Positions 53,707-61,701 of a DNA stretch of 64,000 nucleotides are shown here, one piece after another. The stretch's first letter is position 1. Each line of letters opens with the position of its first letter. A model generated the notes under the pieces. It saw nothing but the letters and a program-made list of their open reading frames with translations, was not told where the DNA came from and did no database searches. Position numbers and translations under genes: made by a program. Source of the stretch: Candidatus Sulfotelmatobacter sp. (GTDB lineage Bacteria; Acidobacteriota; Terriglobia; Terriglobales; Acidobacteriaceae); assembly GCA_025462865.1 (NCBI GenBank), contig JAOAPI010000113.1, positions 1-64,000 of the forward strand, written 5' to 3'.

Positions 53707-53826
53707 ATGGATAAAAAACAGATTCGGTCTCCAAAGATGACGCTGAATTTTCTGATTTGGGTGGGTGGAGTGTTTATGCTGCTTCTGTTCGGCTTCCTGG
53801 CGCATTTTGTGTGGAAAGTCTTGTAG
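53707..53826 (+). CDS. 39-residue single-membrane-helix microprotein
   Basis: ATG 53707 to TAG gives 39 residues: a basic N-terminus (MDKKQIRSPKM) and one helix (about 13-36, LNFLIWVGGVFMLLLFGFLA). No strong RBS. The length of the hydrophobic run without polar residues and the basic N-terminus argue for a real membrane microprotein; conservation would decide. Element E follows. Confidence 0.5.
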   Translation: MDKKQIRSPKMTLNFLIWVGGVFMLLLFGFLAHFVWKVL

Positions 53827-53888
53827 CGGAGCCGCGAAATCCGCTAGCGAATTGCCCACCTGGTAGCCTGCTCTTTTTCGCGGCAGGT

Positions 53889-54023
53889 CCTTCGCAAAGA
53901 ACGCTCAGAATTTCCGCAGAAGGCTACCAGCGCGGAAGAACGCCCGCTTAGGCCTTCTGAGCGCCTCAAGCAGCCGGCATAAATAAAGGCCAGTCTGAGA
54001 AATCAGATTGGCCTTTTCCTTTT
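53889..54023 (+). repeat. 5S-tail/terminator element, copy E
   Basis: Upstream hairpin module (53889-53970; CGCTC and AGAAGGC arms pairing with GCCTTCT and GAGCG), then CCTCAAG joined directly to GCCGGCATAAAT and an intact rRNA terminator (about 53986-54018). All but the last few bases of 5S are deleted. It lies between convergent gene ends and is ~50 kb from the rRNA operon. Confidence 0.9.
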
Positions 54024-54042
54024 GGCGCCATGATTTTCCGCT

Positions 54043-54912
54043 CTATGGATTCGGAGGCAGAGGCAATAGCTCACATCGTTCGACGCACTTTACCGTGTTG
54101 GCCTCGACAGTGGCTTTCTTGTGACCGGAAAAATCGATGTCGGGGAGAATCAGCAGCGTTTGCGTGCCATTCGCAACGTTAAAAGTGCAGTTGAAGCTCA
54201 TCGACTGGACGCCACGTTCCTTGCAGCCGGTTTGGTCGAGGGCTTCAGTGAGGGTTACGGTCTTGTCATAGACCTGGTCGGCAAGATGCGATGGCAGCAG
54301 GGCGACCGTCAGCGGGACAGGCGACTTGATCTTCACGCTGAGTTCCTGTCCGTCGTGGTCCGGAGTCATGAGACTGTAGACCTTGGGTGCCGACGTGATG
54401 TCGTATTTTTCGTTGAGAATGCGGCGCCAGTGGAACTCCGGCTCAACGACACTGTAGTACTGGATGTGAAGATCGTTGGCGGGAAAGAACTGCCGCGCTC
54501 CCGGTCCGAGGATGGCGCCGATGGTAGTGAGAGCGGGCCTCTCGGGCCTGCGCTCATCGCGGAAGGTGATGATCATCGGCCGTTCGGAGGGAAGATGACA
54601 CTCGTAAATCGTGCTGGTGACGTGCTGCATTACGCAGAGGAAGCTGAAATGCGCCGGGGCGCCGGGGCGCATGGCGGCGTTCCATTCATCGGCCCAAGCC
54701 ATGGCCACGGTGACCGGGTATCTGGAGTCGATTTGCACGTGCATGTCTCCGCCCCCGACAGCGGGACTATAGACGCGGCCGGCGTGCAGGCTGGCGGGCT
54801 CCAAGGGAATGGTCTCGCTGTTGGCGGGAGTCCAGACGACGGAATTTTGCGCATACGAGTTCGCGGCCAAGGCGCAGAACAGCAGCGCGGCGAAAATCGA
54901 AAGGTTCCTCAT
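54043..54912 (-). CDS. secreted hypothetical protein
   Basis: A 289-residue exported protein (signal peptide 1-22, ANSYAQ) without recognised family. Beta-rich, with Cys pairs at SFLC/IYEC, TGCKERG/SFNC and VKCVERC that could form disulfides. DERRPERPA is a charged loop. The gene is enclosed between 5S-tail copies E and F, like the small genes near the rRNA operon. ATG 54912 is preferred to 54936 because it puts the signal peptide at the N-terminus. Confidence 0.7.
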   Translation of the reverse strand: MRNLSIFAALLFCALAANSYAQNSVVWTPANSETIPLEPASLHAGRVYSPAVGGGDMHVQIDSRYPVTVAMAWADEWNAAMRPGAPAHFSFLCVMQHVTSTIYECHLPSERPMIITFRDERRPERPALTTIGAILGPGARQFFPANDLHIQYYSVVEPEFHWRRILNEKYDITSAPKVYSLMTPDHDGQELSVKIKSPVPLTVALLPSHLADQVYDKTVTLTEALDQTGCKERGVQSMSFNCTFNVANGTQTLLILPDIDFSGHKKATVEANTVKCVERCELLPLPPNP

Positions 54913-55035
54913 AGTAGAAGTATTGGCCGGGTGCATGCGCGTACCCTAGTGAATTCGCGAGCGGAGGATTACGAAGGTACTAAGTAGCCCGTGACAAGGA
55001 GAGGATGCGAATCTGTGGGACTCCTGCGGCTTTGC

Positions 55036-55107
55036 TCAGGATAAACTGCGGTCGTTGCCGGCATTAATAAAGGCCAGTCTGAGAAATCAGATTGGCCTTT
55101 TCCTTTT
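55036..55107 (+). repeat. 5S-tail/terminator element, copy F
   Basis: GCTCAGGATAAACTGCGG followed by the last ~16 bases of 5S (TCGTTGCCGGCATTA) and an intact terminator (about 55067-55103). The 5' end matches the insertion found inside copy D. It lies between two divergent genes and so does not sit at the end of any + strand gene. Confidence 0.9.
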
Positions 55108-55312
55108 GCCCCGCAAATCCCGGGAAAGTGTGGAGAGCCCCCGCGACGGAAGTCGTACGAGCGTCTCCCCTTAACCGCGCGTATCCGTCTGATTTTCTGG
55201 AATGAATATCAACTCCATCTCCCGGACAATTGTGCGTCTGATTCCGCTTCGCTACGCTTTCACTTATCGAACCCAGTTTGTCGAAATCCGAGGAGTTAGG
55301 AGGAAGGCCGCA

Positions 55313-55534
55313 ATGGCGCAAGATAACCTGTTCAAGCCTGGTGAAAAAGTTCCCGACTCGGGCATCTACAAGATTATGCACGACCGCAATCACCGGGTGG
55401 ATCACGAGGTCACCTGCATTGCCAACGAGCGGTTCCCGCCCTGCCACGGCTGCGGCAAGGGAGTGCGCTTTCGGCTGTTCATGAAGGCACTGCACTTCTC
55501 GGAGTTAGAAGAGTTCCGCATCAAAGCTGCCTGA
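55313..55534 (+). CDS. 73-residue Cys-rich small protein (YjzC-like N-terminus)
   Basis: ATG 55313 sits 6 bases after AGGAGGAAGG, a near-perfect RBS. The product begins with FKPGEKVPDSGIYKIMHD, resembling small YjzC-like proteins, followed by CIANERFPPCHGCGKGVRF, a probable zinc knuckle. I recall similar proteins in many soil bacteria; no function is established. The longer frame from 55202 is disregarded because of this RBS. Confidence 0.78.
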   Translation: MAQDNLFKPGEKVPDSGIYKIMHDRNHRVDHEVTCIANERFPPCHGCGKGVRFRLFMKALHFSELEEFRIKAA

Positions 55535-55674
55535 ACCGCCGTCGTAAACAGAGACCGTTGAGAGGAATCTCGATGGCCTTTTCTCTTCTATATATCCGCG
55601 TCTGCGGACGCGCGGGGTTTCCCGCTGGGATACAACGGCCTGCTCGATGTCGGCACCTTACTGATTAGGTTTAT

Positions 55675-56259
55675 ATGCCGGCAAAACGATTTACGAGTCC
55701 CGCGGAGCGACCCGAGGGTTTTATTTACGAGCCGAACTTCTTAAGCGAGATCGAAGAGGGGAAACTTCTGCGCACGATCGAAACTCTGGAATTCGGCGCC
55801 TACGATTTTCGCGGCTACATTGCGAAACGTCGCGTCGTCGCCTACGGAGGCGGCTATGATTCCGGTACTCGACGCATGGAGATCACGGCTGACGTCCTGC
55901 CCGATTTTTTGTGTTCGATCCGAGATCGTGCGGCGGCTGTTGCCGGAATGCCGGCGGAAGAGATTACGCACGCGCTGGTCACTGAGTATTCCGTGGGGAC
56001 TCCGATTGGTTGGCATCGCGACTCGCCGCAGTTCGAAACCGTCATCGGAATCTCCCTGCGCAGCACGGCCCGGCTGCGGCTGAAGCCCTACCAGGGAGAA
56101 GGCAAGATTATTTCTGTGATGCTAGAGCCGCGCTCGATTTACGTGATGCGCGGCCCGGTGCGCTGGAATTTTCAGCACAGCATTCCGGCGGTGAAGGAAC
56201 TTCGGTATTCAATCACGCTGCGGACGCTCGCGAAAAAGCGGAACTCTCGAGCCGCGTAA
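55675..56259 (+). CDS. AlkB-like 2-oxoglutarate/Fe(II) oxygenase
   Basis: A 194-residue non-haem iron dioxygenase. Iron ligands H114 and D116 (GWHRD) and H168 (WNFQHSI); R177 (ELRYSITLR) binds 2-oxoglutarate. The order TEYSVGTPIGWHRD matches the AlkB core, with T in place of the usual Asn. It probably demethylates alkylated nucleic acid, adding to ogt as a second alkylation-repair gene in the window. The N-terminal nucleotide-recognition lid is short. Confidence 0.88.
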   Translation: MPAKRFTSPAERPEGFIYEPNFLSEIEEGKLLRTIETLEFGAYDFRGYIAKRRVVAYGGGYDSGTRRMEITADVLPDFLCSIRDRAAAVAGMPAEEITHALVTEYSVGTPIGWHRDSPQFETVIGISLRSTARLRLKPYQGEGKIISVMLEPRSIYVMRGPVRWNFQHSIPAVKELRYSITLRTLAKKRNSRAA

Positions 56260-56436
56260 GTGTGCGGAAGAAAATTCTCCTGCAAACATCCTGATCGGCC
56301 TATTGACAAGTCCGTTGCATGGCGTTCTAATTATATCGTACAACGATATGTAATTCCGGGGACGCCCTGAACCGTTGTGGGGCCCTTGTAGCGAGTAGTG
56401 GCAGAGTTCATTGGGCGCACTGGCGAGGTTTCCATC

Positions 56437-56562
56437 ATGTTCCATGCGCAACACATTCGGGAAGAAGATGAAGATAAGGCGCTGCGGATCACATTTTATT
56501 TGATCTTCGCACTGGCTCTTACGATCTCCGTTGGCCTATTGGTATACACGATACTACCGTGA
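56437..56562 (+). CDS. 41-residue single-membrane-helix microprotein
   Basis: ATG 56437 to TGA, with GAGG nine bases upstream. A charged N-terminus (MFHAQHIREEDEDKALR) precedes one helix (about 18-38, ITFYLIFALALTISVGLL). Composition and RBS support a real gene, but the product is too short to assign. Confidence 0.55.
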   Translation: MFHAQHIREEDEDKALRITFYLIFALALTISVGLLVYTILP

Positions 56563-56821
56563 CAGATAGGGGGGTACCCTCGATAAGAGCGAAGACGGTG
56601 TCAAGGATAAAAAATTCCTGGCGGTGCGATGAGTACCGCTCTTTTCGCCAGAGAGGGTTGAGAACCAAGACCCTGGGAAATCTGACGCTAAATCAGTCTT
56701 CGGCGGAATGTCGTTCCACCAACCATCGATTCGACCTTGCTTGTCGGGCATGATTTTTCCATGCCCCGCATTTCGCGTTTTCGAAACGTGGGTACCACAG
56801 ACCTCAACAAGTCCGCGCGGA
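56563..56821. other. intergenic, nothing recognised
   Basis: About 260 bases downstream of the microprotein and before the 3' end of the ParE-type gene. No supported frame, repeat or terminator. Confidence 0.4.
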
Positions 56822-57124
56822 CTACAGCCGCTCCTTCCAATATCCAGGTTTCCGGCTCGTGTGTGCAACGGCAACGACCTGAATTTCTCCGGAAGTTCGC
56901 TCCCGGTAGATCAGAGTAAATGGAAATTGTCGGAGTAAGAACCGGCGAGTAGAGTGCGGGCCGATGGCCCAACGTTTTCGTGTGGCAATGATCTGCGCAA
57001 GCGCGCGATTCACCTCAGCGTCGAATCGGAGGGCGGCATCAGGGCTGCGCTCCAGATACCAGTCGAACGCAGCGTCATATTCGGCAGTAGCCTCCTGATG
57101 AAACTCTGCGGCATCAGTGCGCAT
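56822..57124 (-). CDS. ParE/RelE-family toxin
   Basis: A 100-residue toxin of the RelE/ParE superfamily: FHQEATAEYDAAFDWYLERS, then FPFTLIYRERTSGEIQVVAV and HTSRKPGYWKERL, the usual end. The conserved basic residues for ribosome-dependent RNases are partly replaced, closer to ParE (gyrase) types. ATG 57124 overlaps the antitoxin stop by 11 bases. Confidence 0.88.
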   Translation of the reverse strand: MRTDAAEFHQEATAEYDAAFDWYLERSPDAALRFDAEVNRALAQIIATRKRWAIGPHSTRRFLLRQFPFTLIYRERTSGEIQVVAVAHTSRKPGYWKERL

Positions 57125-57362
57125 GGGGCAGCTTAGCCAAATTGCTTTTTCGCACTTCCCCCCATGACGTAGTCTTGGCCTTGCCCGAATCCAAATCTGC
57201 GATGCGGTTGCCTATCTCAGCTTCCCAGGCCGCCTGAACTCCCTCGTCCACCTTGCCGCCAAGGTTCGAAATCAGAGAATCTGCCAACGCCTCCTGCTCT
57301 TCAACCGACAGCGATAGCGCCCGCTCCAGCAGCTTGGAAACTTCCAGTGTCATTCGTGCCAT
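57114..57362 (-). CDS. addiction-module antitoxin (RelB-like component)
   Basis: An 82-residue protein with the addiction-module pattern LLERALSLSVEEQEALADSL and a helical C-terminus that would bind the toxin; IGNRIADLDSGKAKTTSW is the typical middle. Encoded directly upstream of the ParE toxin. ATG 57362 is preceded by GAGG and preferred to an upstream start. Confidence 0.87.
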   Translation of the reverse strand: MARMTLEVSKLLERALSLSVEEQEALADSLISNLGGKVDEGVQAAWEAEIGNRIADLDSGKAKTTSWGEVRKSNLAKLPHAH

Positions 57363-57461
57363 AGAGAACCTCGCTAGATATATCTTAGCGTAACGATTTT
57401 TCCCGCTCTTTGCCATATCAAGCCTGTTCACACGGTCTCTCGCGATCGAGCATGAATCGGG

Positions 57462-58787
57462 CTAGCGGCTGCGATCGATCAGGCGCACTTTTTTCATGCG
57501 GCGGCCGACGCGGAGAACGGCGTAGTGGTCAAGCGGCATATCCGACATGAAGTTGGTTTCGCCAACCGCTTCGCCGTCGATGCTGACGGAGCCGCTCTTG
57601 AGTTTGCCCGCAGCTTCGTTGTTTGAGTTGGCGAGGCCGGCTTGCCGAATCAACTTATCGAGCCGGACAAGATGCCGAACGGGGTGTCTATTGTTCGGAT
57701 TAGAAGTCTCGGGACTGACCTTGACAACAGCACCTTGGCGGTCGCCACTGGAATCAACCTTAACGTCAGCAAGATTTACGTCGACAGCTTCTAATTCATC
57801 GGGGGCTTCATTTTTCTGAAACTGTCTTGCCCAGTCCTCCGCTGCTTTCGAAGCCGCGTCCGACGAATGGAAGTCAGCGACAATCCGGCGCGCAAGATCT
57901 TTCTTGGCCTGCATGGGGTGCGCCTCGCGCCTCATGCTATCGATGTCGGCGACCTGTACGTCGGTGAGCAGTTCGTAGTATCGCCACATCATCTGGTCGG
58001 AGATGCTCATGATCTTGCCGTACATTTCCAACGGCGGTTCGTGAATGCCGATGGCGTTGCCCAGCGATTTCGACATTTTCTGTACGCCGTTGAGCCCTTC
58101 GAGGATTGGTGTAGTCAGCACTACCTGCGATTCCTGACCATAGGAGCGCTGCAACTCGCGGCCGACCAGCAGATTAAATTTCTGGTCGGTTCCGCCGAGT
58201 TCCACGTCGGCTTCGAGCGCGACCGAGTCGTAGCCCTGCACCAGCGGGTAGAGCAACTCGTGCACGGAGATAGGCTTCTCGTCATGAAAGCGTTTGTGAA
58301 AGTCCTCGCGCTCCAACAGTTGCGACACGGTGTATTTCGCCATGAGGCGGACGAAATCGTCGGAGGTGAACTGGCCCATCCATCGCCGGTTAAAGTCGAC
58401 GACGGTTTTTTGCGGATCGAGAATCTTGAAGACTTGCGATTTGTAAGTCTCGGCGTTTTCCTCGATCTGTTCGCGAGTCAGCGGCGGACGTGTTGCCGAG
58501 CGCCCAGTGGGATCGCCGATCATGCCGGTGAAGTCTCCGATCAGAAAAATTGCGGTGTGACCGAGATCCTGGAAGTGTTTGAGCTTACGCAGAACAACAG
58601 TGTGCCCGAGATGCAAGTCAGGAGCGGTCGGGTCCATGCCCAGCTTGACGCGGAGGGGCTTTCCCGTGGAGCGAGATTTCTCTAGCTTGGCGCGAAGGTC
58701 AGCCTCGCGGATGATTTCCGCGGAGCCCTTCTTCAGATACGTCAGCTGTTCGTCGACAGAGGGGAAGGTTGGCATGCGAAAGGACAT
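57462..58787 (-). CDS. tyrS: tyrosyl-tRNA synthetase
   Basis: A 441-residue class I synthetase charging tRNA(Tyr). HIGH-like HLGH at 59-62 and KMSKS at 237-241 ([13 protein letters not shown]), with [10 protein letters not shown] for tyrosine/ATP. C-terminal S4 RNA-binding domain (about 378-440; [19 protein letters not shown]). The layout fits the TyrZ subgroup. An alternative ATG lies four codons in. Confidence 0.95.
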   Translation of the reverse strand: MSFRMPTFPSVDEQLTYLKKGSAEIIREADLRAKLEKSRSTGKPLRVKLGMDPTAPDLHLGHTVVLRKLKHFQDLGHTAIFLIGDFTGMIGDPTGRSATRPPLTREQIEENAETYKSQVFKILDPQKTVVDFNRRWMGQFTSDDFVRLMAKYTVSQLLEREDFHKRFHDEKPISVHELLYPLVQGYDSVALEADVELGGTDQKFNLLVGRELQRSYGQESQVVLTTPILEGLNGVQKMSKSLGNAIGIHEPPLEMYGKIMSISDQMMWRYYELLTDVQVADIDSMRREAHPMQAKKDLARRIVADFHSSDAASKAAEDWARQFQKNEAPDELEAVDVNLADVKVDSSGDRQGAVVKVSPETSNPNNRHPVRHLVRLDKLIRQAGLANSNNEAAGKLKSGSVSIDGEAVGETNFMSDMPLDHYAVLRVGRRMKKVRLIDRSR

Positions 58788-58851
58788 TATAAGGAACCGC
58801 GAGGCAAAGGCAGAGTGTGAACGTTAGAATGTTGTGAATTCACGCACAGAG

Positions 58852-59406
58852 ATGAAGATCCACACACGGCCGGCAAGCACGAACGATATTCCCAAACTGC
58901 GGGAGGTAATCGAGGCGTCGGTGCGAGGCTTGCAGGCCGGGGATTATTCTCCAGCGCAGATTGAAGGGGCGCTGCGGTCGGTTTACGGCGTGGATAGCCA
59001 GTTGATCGAGGACGGAACGTATTTCGCGGCAGAAACGGAATCGCCGGATCACTCACAGATTGTGGGGTGCGGCGGATGGAGCAAGCGAAAAACTCTCTAC
59101 GGTGGTGACCAGTACACGGGACGCGAAGATTCCCTGCTGAATCCTCGGCTGGATGCGGCGAAGATTCGGGCATTCTTTGTGCATCCGGAGTGGGCGCGGC
59201 GAGGAATTGGTGGGTTGATTCTCGAAGCTTGCGAGAACGCGGCGAAAGAAGCGGGCTTCTCGAGGCTTGAGATGGGCGCTACTTTGAGCGGCGTAGCCTT
59301 CTACACAGCAAAAGGCTATACGGCCGTAGAAAACCTGGAGGTTTCACTTGGGAATGGAGAGACTCTCCCCATCGTAAAGATGACGAGAGAATTCAAAGCG
59401 CTCTGA
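58852..59406 (+). CDS. GNAT-family N-acetyltransferase
   Basis: A 184-residue acetyltransferase. It starts KIHTRPASTNDIPKLREVIE, a typical GNAT opening, and has the acetyl-CoA loop FFVHPEWARRGIGGLILEAC and the terminal FYTAKGYTAVE. Substrate unknown. ATG 58852 fits the family start; a GTG six codons upstream is possible. Convergent with purN. Confidence 0.88.
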   Translation: MKIHTRPASTNDIPKLREVIEASVRGLQAGDYSPAQIEGALRSVYGVDSQLIEDGTYFAAETESPDHSQIVGCGGWSKRKTLYGGDQYTGREDSLLNPRLDAAKIRAFFVHPEWARRGIGGLILEACENAAKEAGFSRLEMGATLSGVAFYTAKGYTAVENLEVSLGNGETLPIVKMTREFKAL

Positions 59407-59429
59407 TATCACGAGGCGTTTGGCGACCA

Positions 59430-60032
59430 TTATTTCTTCTTGAATCTACGTCCAGCGATTTGGAAGTTTCCCTGCAGCACAATGTTAATTGCTTCCGTAT
59501 AGGCAATGTGCTCTTGTTCGAGAATGCGCGCACGCAGGGTGTGTTCGTCATCCACATCGAGGACCGGAATTGTCCTCTGCACGATGATTGGTCCGTGATC
59601 GAGTTCTTCGTCGACAAAATGCACAGTGCAGCCGGATACCTTCACCCCGTAGGCGAATGCCTGTTCCTGTGCTTCGAGTCCGGGAAACGCGGGCAGTAGC
59701 GAAGGATGGATATTGAGAATTTGACGCGTGAATTGTTGCACGAACCAGGGTGAGAGCAGGCGCATGTATCCGGCGAGACAGATCAGGTCCACATTATGTT
59801 GCTTGAGCGCATCAACAACTTCGCGATCATGCTGTTCGCGCGATCTGCCCTTCGATGGAATTACTACAGCATGCAAGCCGCGCTCGCGCGCCGTGGCGAT
59901 ACCTGGTGCATCGGCTTTGTTAGAGATAACAACAGCAATGCGCGCTCCGACGATTCGGCCCGCGTCGATGCTGTCGGCGATGGCAACGAAATTCGAGCCG
60001 CGTCCGGAGAGAAGAATGCCCAGGGAATGCAT
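59430..60032 (-). CDS. purN: phosphoribosylglycinamide formyltransferase
   Basis: A 200-residue GAR transformylase, third step of purine synthesis. LLSGRGSNF binds phosphate, CLAGYMRLLS and NIHPSLLPAFPG carry the catalytic Asn-His, and CTVHFVDEELDHGPII has the Asp. Directly downstream of purM with a 15-base gap, the classic purM-purN pair. Confidence 0.96.
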   Translation of the reverse strand: MHSLGILLSGRGSNFVAIADSIDAGRIVGARIAVVISNKADAPGIATARERGLHAVVIPSKGRSREQHDREVVDALKQHNVDLICLAGYMRLLSPWFVQQFTRQILNIHPSLLPAFPGLEAQEQAFAYGVKVSGCTVHFVDEELDHGPIIVQRTIPVLDVDDEHTLRARILEQEHIAYTEAINIVLQGNFQIAGRRFKKK

Positions 60033-60047
60033 TGCTGAATGATTCTG

Positions 60048-61100
60048 CTAGTTGTAGATTACCTTGCGCTCGCCCTTTACGATGCGGCCCACGGTAACAG
60101 CCTTTTCGCCCACGCGCTCCAGCACGGTTTGGGCTTTCTTGAATTTCGCCAGAGGCACGACCAGCAGCATTCCAAGGCCCATGTTGAAAGTACGCAGCAT
60201 TTCGTCCTGCGGAACGTTTCCCAATTCCCGCAAATGCTCGAATAGCGGCGGTACGGTCCAGGAGCCCAGGTCAATGGCGGCCGCGGTTCCACGTGGCAAT
60301 ACACGCGGAAGATTTTCAGTTATGCCTCCGCCTGTAATGTGCGCCAGCGCTGATACGCATTGTGCGTCAATGAGCTTTCTGAGTGCCGGCCAATAGCTTT
60401 TGTGTGTGCGCATTAACTCGTTGCCCACTTTGTTCTTGATCTCGTTGACGTAGTCATCGGGCGAGTAATGAGCCACTTCGAAAAGAAGTTTTCGAGCCAA
60501 TGAATATCCATTGGTATGGAGGCCGTTCGAGGCTATCCCGAGCACGACATCACCGATTTGCACGTCTTTCCCGGTGATGATCCGGTCGCGTTCGACCACG
60601 CCAACAATGAAGCCTGCCAGATCGTACTCGCCATCAGGATAGAAACCCGGCATCTCGGCAGTCTCGCCGCCGATCAGGGCGCAGCCGTTGTGTTTGCAAG
60701 CGTCGGCAATCCCCTCGACCACTTTCTCGGCGATGGTTGGTTCCAGCTTTCCGGTGGCCAGGTAATCCATAAAAAACAGCGGAGCGGCGCCTTGTACAGC
60801 AATGTCATTGACGCAATGATTGACGAGGTCCGCGCCCACCGTGGAATGCAGGCCCATTTCGAAGGCAATCTTGAGTTTGGTCCCGACTCCGTCAACGCTC
60901 GAGACAAGCACGGGATCAAGGTATTTTGTTTTATCTACGGCGAACAGGCCGCCAAAGCCGCCTATTTCGCTGAGCACCCCGCGAGTAAAAGTCTTGTGTG
61001 CGAGGTACTTGATGCGCTGCTTGGTGCGGTTCGCGCGGTCAATATCCACGCCGGCATCGGCGTATGTGACAGGTGCGGCGGGGGTAGGGTTTTTGGCCAC
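60048..61100 (-). CDS. purM: phosphoribosylformylglycinamidine cyclo-ligase (AIR synthase)
   Basis: A 350-residue ATP-dependent cyclo-ligase of the PurM family. It begins with TYADAGVDIDRANR (family start), then VSSVDGVGTKLKIAFE, VNHCVNDIAVQGAAPLFFMD, IGGETAEMPGFY and ITGGGITENLPRVLP. Length is normal. First gene of the purM-purN pair. Confidence 0.96.
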   Translation of the reverse strand: MAKNPTPAAPVTYADAGVDIDRANRTKQRIKYLAHKTFTRGVLSEIGGFGGLFAVDKTKYLDPVLVSSVDGVGTKLKIAFEMGLHSTVGADLVNHCVNDIAVQGAAPLFFMDYLATGKLEPTIAEKVVEGIADACKHNGCALIGGETAEMPGFYPDGEYDLAGFIVGVVERDRIITGKDVQIGDVVLGIASNGLHTNGYSLARKLLFEVAHYSPDDYVNEIKNKVGNELMRTHKSYWPALRKLIDAQCVSALAHITGGGITENLPRVLPRGTAAAIDLGSWTVPPLFEHLRELGNVPQDEMLRTFNMGLGMLLVVPLAKFKKAQTVLERVGEKAVTVGRIVKGERKVIYN

Positions 61101-61302
61101 GGATTCTGGCGGCTCTCTCTCTGTGCTTCAGTGTGGGAAAACGCTGGATTCCTAATGAAGCGTGAGCTTCCAAGGTCGCTCATTGTAACACGTTCAACAG
61201 CGGACAAAGGGCGACCGGGAATAAGGAATCGGCATTACTCGCGTCGATACACTACCGCCGATTCCGCGGACGCGCACGCCCGTTCGTCCTTACCGACAGC
61301 CG

Positions 61303-61476
61303 CTAACGAGCGATGAAGTCCGAAAAGAAATAAGCGAGGAGCCCGAAAAGGGCTAACCCGGAGATACCGTAAGCAGTAAGAACCCAAGCGCCGCGTCCGG
61401 CAAAACGCCGGTTGGCCGACGACTGAGAATGTGATTGCTGGGAAACCGAAGAGACAACAGGGGCCCGATCTTCCAT
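61303..61476 (-). CDS. 57-residue single-membrane-helix microprotein
   Basis: ATG 61476 is preceded by GGAGG about 10 bases upstream. The product has a Ser/Gln/Arg-rich N-terminal half (MEDRAPVVSSVSQQSHSQSS) and a membrane helix (about 31-50, WVLTAYGISGLALFGLLAYF). Probably real because of the RBS; function unknown. It lies about 200 bases before purM on the same strand. Confidence 0.6.
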   Translation of the reverse strand: MEDRAPVVSSVSQQSHSQSSANRRFAGRGAWVLTAYGISGLALFGLLAYFFSDFIAR

Positions 61477-61701
61477 GCCAGAAAAACCTCCGAACGGAAG
61501 GATCGTGGCGCAAGTACATTATGCGTCACGCCTGCCCGGCATCATGGCCAAACAGGACTATCTGGGCGGAATTTTACTACGGTTTTGAAGCCGACGGGGG
61601 CAGAAAAGTGTTCCGAATCGCAAAAATCCAGAGGCCGGATAATCTGCCGGGCGGGATTCCGTAACATTGGCTACAGAGGCCGGAGGCCTTACTATTAGCC
61701 T

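Noticed and set aside
55064-55495. A 143-residue minus-strand frame
   Set aside because: It is antisense to the small Cys-rich gene 55313-55534, which has a near-perfect RBS, and begins in the 5S-tail element.
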